From: Synergistaceae bacterium
GTDB lineage: Bacteria; Synergistota; Synergistia; Synergistales; Synergistaceae
DNA length: 7,937 nucleotides
Direction: 5' to 3'
NCBI GenBank assembly: GCA_030539135.1
Contig: JAUNSQ010000072.1
Span: 1-7,937 of the forward strand
The translations under genes and the position numbers were made by a program. Positions 6,501 to 7,937 of this stretch are shown here, in pieces (position 1 is the first letter of the stretch; each line of letters starts with the position of its first letter). The notes under the pieces are model-generated. The model saw nothing but the letters and a program-made list of their open reading frames with translations, was not told the origin of the DNA and searched no databases.

Positions 6501-7823
6501 CAGTATCGTCGCGTCGCTGCGGAACCAACGCGGCGTCCCGTCTTCCATGAGCATCGCGGCCACGGAACTGCAGCCGTCCTCTCCGGCGCGTATCCTGCTA
6601 AAGTAATCTATGAAGTCGTCCACGCACTCAGGCGCGATAATGCCGGCGTCGATGAACGCCTGCGGCGCGTTCTCGATGACGTCGCCCAGTTTGCCCGGGA
6701 ACGGGTTCTCACTCTCGCAGTAGTATGTCCCCGTCTTGATGTCGTAGCGCCCGACGCTGCGGTCGCCGCGCGTGGCGGCGACGCGGAACAGCTCTTCCCT
6801 GAGGCTGAGCATGTCGTGCTCTTCCGTGAACCTCTTCGCGCTGGAGCGCTCGCGCTCTATTATGAAAAGCATCGTAGCCGAGGTGATGAGCACGATGATG
6901 AAGAAGAGCATGGAACTCGTCTTCGTCGAGGCGGTGACCGCGGCGTTGATTACGCTGCCGGGCACGGTGTTCAATAGGAACCACTTATTGCCGATAGCCG
7001 AGGTGATATCCATCGGCGCGTACACCGCGTAACGCTCCTCGCCGCCGACCAGATAGCGCATCGACCCGCTCTTGCCAGCCGCCATGTTCTTCCGTACCGT
7101 CTCGACGTCGGCGCCTGATACCTTGTTGGAGGAGAGTGCCGAGAAGAGGTTGGCGTCATCTTCCAGCTTGACGTTGGGGTTTTCCGAGCCGATTATATAA
7201 TCGCCGACTGAGTTGTAGACCATTGAGAAAGCCTTGCCGTCGTAAATCTCGGAGATCAAGAGTTTGCGCAGCAGATCCTCGCTGTAACTGCCGGAGAACG
7301 CGCCGATTATCTTGGCGCCTTTCTTGATAGGCACCGCTATTACGAAGCCGCGATCCTTGCTGATCATATTCGATCTGAAGGCCTGGATAGCGCGTTTGCC
7401 CAGCATCGCCTGAACAAAATATCTGCGCGACGACACGTCGGTGACCTTGCCCTCGTCATCGTAAGCGTGCCCATCGGGCGTGATGTAAAAGACATGTTCG
7501 AACATAGAACTCTCGACTATGGCGAGCATGCGCGTCCTTATATTGGGGATATTTATGGAATCCTGCGTCGCGACGCTAGCCGCGAACACCTCAAGCATCT
7601 CGCACTGACCGTTGAGGATGGCGTTCAGAGTGGAGGCCTGCTCCTTCGCTGAATCCTGAAGCACCATCGCCGCCTGCGCCGTCTCGTTCTTTCTCGTAAC
7701 GATGTTGTTGACAAGCAGCGCGAAGACGATCGTCACCAGCAGCAGCGCGGGCACAATGACGGGCAGCAGATATTTGCCGAAATTTATTTTGGGATGCCGC
7801 ATAGGTTTATTGTCGTTGACCAA
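507..7823 (-). CDS. Giant membrane-bound c-di-GMP cyclase/phosphodiesterase with CACHE, REC, GAF and multiple PAS domains
   Basis: The 2438-residue protein is predicted to sit in the inner membrane and both make c-di-GMP from GTP and hydrolyse it to pGpG. Domains in order: TM 18-42; periplasmic CACHE-like sensor 43-303; TM 304-322; PAS about 340-462 and PAS-like 481-600; GGDEF 601-767; REC 787-908; PAS-like 928-1048; degenerate GGDEF 1054-1215; EAL 1225-1472; PAS 1500-1620 and 1637-1754; GAF 1768-1926; PAS 1937-2060, 2068-2188, 2192-2314; PAS-like 2318-2438. There is no histidine kinase or DNA-binding domain. The start is TTG (7823-7821), supported by GGAGAG seven bases upstream; an in-frame TGA lies two codons upstream, and the next in-frame ATG (7802-7800) has no ribosome site. 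The protein is far longer than typical GGDEF-EAL proteins, and its catalytic core is central, followed by 966 residues of sensors. The GGDEF, REC and EAL calls are very secure; the exact PAS count is less so, because several PAS units are divergent. No gene name is recognised. Confidence 0.97.
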   Translation of the reverse strand: MVNDNKPMRHPKINFGKYLLPVIVPALLLVTIVFALLVNNIVTRKNETAQAAMVLQDSAKEQASTLNAILNGQCEMLEVFAASVATQDSINIPNIRTRMLAIVESSMFEHVFYITPDGHAYDDEGKVTDVSSRRYFVQAMLGKRAIQAFRSNMISKDRGFVIAVPIKKGAKIIGAFSGSYSEDLLRKLLISEIYDGKAFSMVYNSVGDYIIGSENPNVKLEDDANLFSALSSNKVSGADVETVRKNMAAGKSGSMRYLVGGEERYAVYAPMDITSAIGNKWFLLNTVPGSVINAAVTASTKTSSMLFFIIVLITSATMLFIIERERSSAKRFTEEHDMLSLREELFRVAATRGDRSVGRYDIKTGTYYCESENPFPGKLGDVIENAPQAFIDAGIIAPECVDDFIDYFSRIRAGEDGCSSVAAMLMEDGTPRWFRSDATILRDERGNPAHGIVVFYDVTEQREKEAVYLKWQQSMSDRRPDNYTLFRCNISRDASFDSQEGSLLNIELKPDAVPFNDRTKEYADQFVFIDDREAYIAFVNSDTLLAKYYRGVRSTSMDYREVEPNDDVKWRRVTIEMVEYPDSADIEAYLLYEDIDEVKRAELLTKERAETDPLTGVLNRATFIERFGQVVGDAREDAQHALLMLDIDGFKLLNDTFGHAAGDKALIDIANLFRSILRRGDLLGRFGGDEFLVFLREMPYEGVIERKARDICDLLRKSYQDDVHISASVGIAVFPRDGADFTTLYRHADAALYSAKESGKDKYAFFGDNMTSHSAKDVETLNSSEMKRRLLIIDDDDTSRAMMANIFKDDFAVDTAKDGKMGLLRMRRYGAGLSAVLLDLMMPEMDGFAVLEKARMNSEIRSIPIIVVSGDNGHETSLKVIEMGAADFVTKPIDPHLLRLRVQSAISRAENERLRAQNSYLQIQSDEELKYRTVIEATGTVLIEYDWVNGVFIYDRRISDHIAGNFDARKLWQILLSDMVAAALDVKKMQDMVHNLANDRGRENDGMIVQLKTQTGEKHWFRFNVFKKEDEHRLTQKLLLTFNDINNEALANQRLHFQAERDELTGLYNRSAFLDKAAEMIALRDPGFYIMSALDIDNFKVINDQYGTEEGDGVLKYISSTLEDFFSSINGICCRVSADNFAFLYPCGQNETGLVAGMFAREFAPERFPMPVSFSIGRYVVYDKDLPASAMYDRAYIAKQSIKGRYDENIAYFDESMREHLIHEQEIVDQMHSALLERQFEVWLQPQYNHMTGALVGAEALVRWRHPTRGLIPPADFIEIFEQNGFIYELDQFVWERTCELLRKWLDEGRDPLPISVNVSRSDIFNPDIVEVIAGLVSKHGIPTELLRLEITETAFAKSTEQIVGVAKQLMELGFVVEIDDFGSGYSSLNTLKDVPADIIKLDMKFLESAKSSARGGSIVESVVRMAKWLNMRVIAEGVETKQQADYLLSIGCVYLQGYYYARPMTADDYEALAGEVGKERKMAALETVDNMDNDSFWDPKSMETIVFNSFVGGACVFEYQNNNIELLRANQKYAEIIGASGMTIEDALRLEWSKHLDEKNLALVRNAVERSIETKDEVTEEYVFHDLPGCPKDTYLRSTLRVIASAGDRYLIYCMNENMTAQRAAEQAAKAAEVQLETIMGNIEGGVTATILSDPPRLAFANDRYYSLFGYTREQFEAEVGTPDKLVYEEDRESVVKRSKEANDIGCSVAVTYRAVKRGGEVIWVRSRLSTTNIVNIDEPVQLSVAVDITNEMQINLGLRETTNQLEFLNGASKDMLATDDPDTVIQNVLDKTIGFFASARAYIFELSQDGEHFSNTYEVCAEGVTAEIDNLQNVPIAAAHFWFDAFTRGDEYININVNEIGKGREEERRVLEEQGIRSLIVVPLRSKEHVRGLLGVDDPTRNENFTNRLVALGDYLSVILQRRDMTAKARSDSEAVKSLMDGTPGGFARKQVMPDGSLVTLYVNDGLCDVLGMTREELMEGVNGGDYMWGIHHDDVETVRSSLKLLISDGESRGAKYRRRHKDGHYVWFLVSSRMTVDDKGGKFLNVYYNDLSEQEKREIDMKDKLPVMISAMLESSSDLAFIKDVDLNYICGSDNFAKITKVPSAKDLPGKTDYDLFDKEMAENFRADDRKLIEGGESLIDYIEEIPGADGGKHWSSTSKYLLHDTDGNVIGLYGVGRDVTEYKETSERLEMLMKNINGGVGVYEIAPDGKIRTLYRNNGASPIMGYTEEEYDELLKTSGLISVLYEEDRHILADQIEEMRRSGAPINCTYRIHTKGGGYKWIDLRGTLAERRGGSLIVNAVIFDVTDKAKAEEEFHARMREMERALAQIGRMTLVYDIKAGTLTMPEPYAEMHGVPPVLANFPECAYEYGVVKKKDLESYLKFYEDVRSGVKRTDFEMEFNCPDGKTVRERVKTITINDADGKPDKAIIAVEIV
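510..3335 (-). other. Protein region: C-terminal sensor array (PAS-PAS-GAF-PAS-PAS-PAS-PAS-like)
   Basis: Residues 1497-2438 contain no catalytic motif. PAS units are recognised by recurring features: IxGGV near the start, GYTREQF or GYTEEEY in the helical part, YEEDR before the long helix, YR..KRGGEVIWVR-type strands, and DIT/DVT ends. The GAF-like domain (about 1768-1926) shows GIRSLIVVPLRSKEHVRGLL and GVDDP. Cofactors such as haem or flavin cannot be assigned from motifs. A short coiled coil (about 1617-1640) separates the first two PAS units. The array ends at strand AIIAVEIV with no output domain after it. Confidence 0.8.
3408..4151 (-). other. Protein domain: EAL, predicted active c-di-GMP phosphodiesterase
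   Basis: Residues 1225-1472. EAL is at 1259-1261 (bases 4041-4049). The expected metal and catalytic residues are present: Glu1259, Asn1318 (ISVNVSR), Glu1350 (LEITE), Asp1380/Asp1381, Lys1401 (IKLD), Glu1437 (AEGVET) and Gln1457 (LQGYYYARP). The loop-6 motif DDFGSGYSSL (1380-1389), which couples dimerisation to activity, is intact. Degradation of c-di-GMP to pGpG is expected. Confidence 0.95.
4179..4664 (-). other. Protein domain: GGDEF 2, degenerate
   Basis: Residues 1054-1215. The fold is clear from DELTGLYNR (1062-1070) and ALDIDNFKVIND (1093-1104). The signature is SADNF (1137-1141; bases 4401-4415) instead of GGDEF, and no RxxD precedes it. It is predicted to be inactive as a cyclase. 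Degenerate GGDEF domains directly before EAL domains can bind GTP and activate the EAL domain, as described for Caulobacter PdeA (CC3396). Asp1095 and Asp1112 are retained, so nucleotide binding is possible but unproven. Confidence 0.9.
5100..5465 (-). other. Protein domain: REC receiver
   Basis: Residues 787-908. The acidic pair is Asp794/Asp795, the phospho-acceptor is Asp839 in LLDLMMPEMDGF, the switch Ser is 869 and the conserved Lys is 891 in TKP. All key residues for phosphorylation are present. No kinase is encoded in the same protein or visible in the window. A probable coiled coil (about 906-930) connects it to the next PAS domain. The ATG at residue 786 has no Shine-Dalgarno sequence, so an internal start giving a free response regulator is not supported. 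Confidence 0.95.
5523..6023 (-). other. Protein domain: GGDEF 1, predicted active diguanylate cyclase
   Basis: Residues 601-767. The opening motif DPLTGVLNR is present (612-620). GGDEF is intact at 687-691 (5751-5765). By analogy with PleD, metal and substrate residues are Asp646, Asn654 and Asp663. The allosteric inhibitory site RxxD is present as R678-R-G-D681, exactly six residues before the first Gly of GGDEF, so product inhibition by c-di-GMP is expected. Confidence 0.95.
6855..7772 (-). other. Protein domain: TM - periplasmic double-CACHE-like sensor - TM
   Basis: Residues 18-42 and 304-322 are hydrophobic membrane segments enclosing about 260 residues, the arrangement of dCACHE_1 chemosensory domains. 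Typical elements are the strand VFYITPDGHAY (111-121), RRYFVQAMLGKRA (133-145), the self-check strand GFVIAVPI followed by GAFSGSYS (159-181), and a second, smaller lobe with YIIGSEN (209-215), RYAVYAPM (264-271) and WFLLNTVP (281-288). Such domains bind small extracellular ligands, often amino acids or other metabolites. The ligand cannot be read from the sequence. No HAMP domain follows the second TM. Confidence 0.85.
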
Positions 7824-7830
7824 TCTTCAT

Positions 7831-7836
7831 CTCTCC
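7831..7836 (-). promoter_or_regulatory. Ribosome binding site deciding the TTG start of the giant gene
   Basis: Minus-strand GGAGAG ends seven bases before TTG 7823-7821. An ATG at 7830-7828 immediately abuts this site but reads only MKIGQRQ before a stop. The in-frame ATG at 7802-7800 has no purine-rich site in range. Confidence 0.6.
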
Positions 7837-7937
7837 GCAATCGTATCGTTATATTTTTATACATGCCATGGAGCAGACTCGTACACATTAACAGACATAA
7901 GATAAGTAGTTAAATTTTAACATATATAATCTTGTAT
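7837..7937 (-). promoter_or_regulatory. AT-rich upstream region with a 13-nt palindrome; likely promoter region
   Basis: The sequence before the giant gene is much more AT-rich than the coding DNA and contains TATA-like stretches (about 7849-7860 and 7922-7930). GTTAAATTTTAAC (7909-7921) is a perfect palindrome with 6-bp arms around one base, a possible operator or UP-like element. I could not find a convincing -35/-10 pair with normal spacing, so no exact promoter is called. No riboswitch core is visible. Confidence 0.35.

Noticed and set aside
7824..7937. c-di-GMP riboswitch in the leader of the giant gene
   Set aside because: No GEMM-type core or matching helices could be seen on the minus strand; the leader is short and AT-rich. 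The intergenic gap at 185-506 was also read for this and shows none.

Overview
The window is dominated by one giant minus-strand gene (507-7823, 2438 codons). It encodes an inner-membrane cyclic-di-GMP signalling protein. The N-terminus of a second, exported protein lies downstream on the same strand and is cut off by the window edge (1-184). GC-rich coding sequence, a CACHE-type extracytoplasmic sensor and a Sec-type signal peptide suggest a Gram-negative-type bacterium with heavy c-di-GMP signalling. Very large CACHE/PAS/GGDEF/REC/EAL proteins with modular sensor arrays remind me of Synergistota such as Cloacibacillus or Synergistes, but that is an impression and not a demonstrated assignment.

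Layout, read along the minus strand from the right end: an AT-rich leader (7937-7824) with a 13-nt palindrome and a clear Shine-Dalgarno site; the giant gene, starting at TTG; a 322-nt intergenic gap (506-185) packed with short repeats; then the start of the next gene. The gap holds four related 23-25 nt stem-loops. All have a 9-nt loop of the same purine/pyrimidine pattern, and the stems differ by paired, compensatory changes. It also holds a 17-nt direct repeat.

The giant protein reads, in order: TM - periplasmic double-CACHE-like sensor - TM - PAS - PAS-like - GGDEF (canonical, with inhibitory site) - REC - PAS-like - GGDEF (degenerate, SADNF) - EAL (all catalytic residues visible) - PAS - PAS - GAF - PAS - PAS - PAS - PAS-like C-terminus. 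The sequence therefore predicts that one polypeptide can both make and degrade c-di-GMP. It should be gated by a periplasmic ligand, a phosphorylatable receiver domain and about nine PAS/GAF modules. There is no histidine kinase domain, so the receiver must be phosphorylated in trans. About 966 residues of sensor domains follow the last catalytic domain, the reverse of the usual sensor-then-output order.

The most unusual things are this inverted, apparently fused architecture and the covarying hairpin family. The hairpins abut the stop codon of the giant gene and could be an undescribed REP-like element or a set of RNA-level signals.
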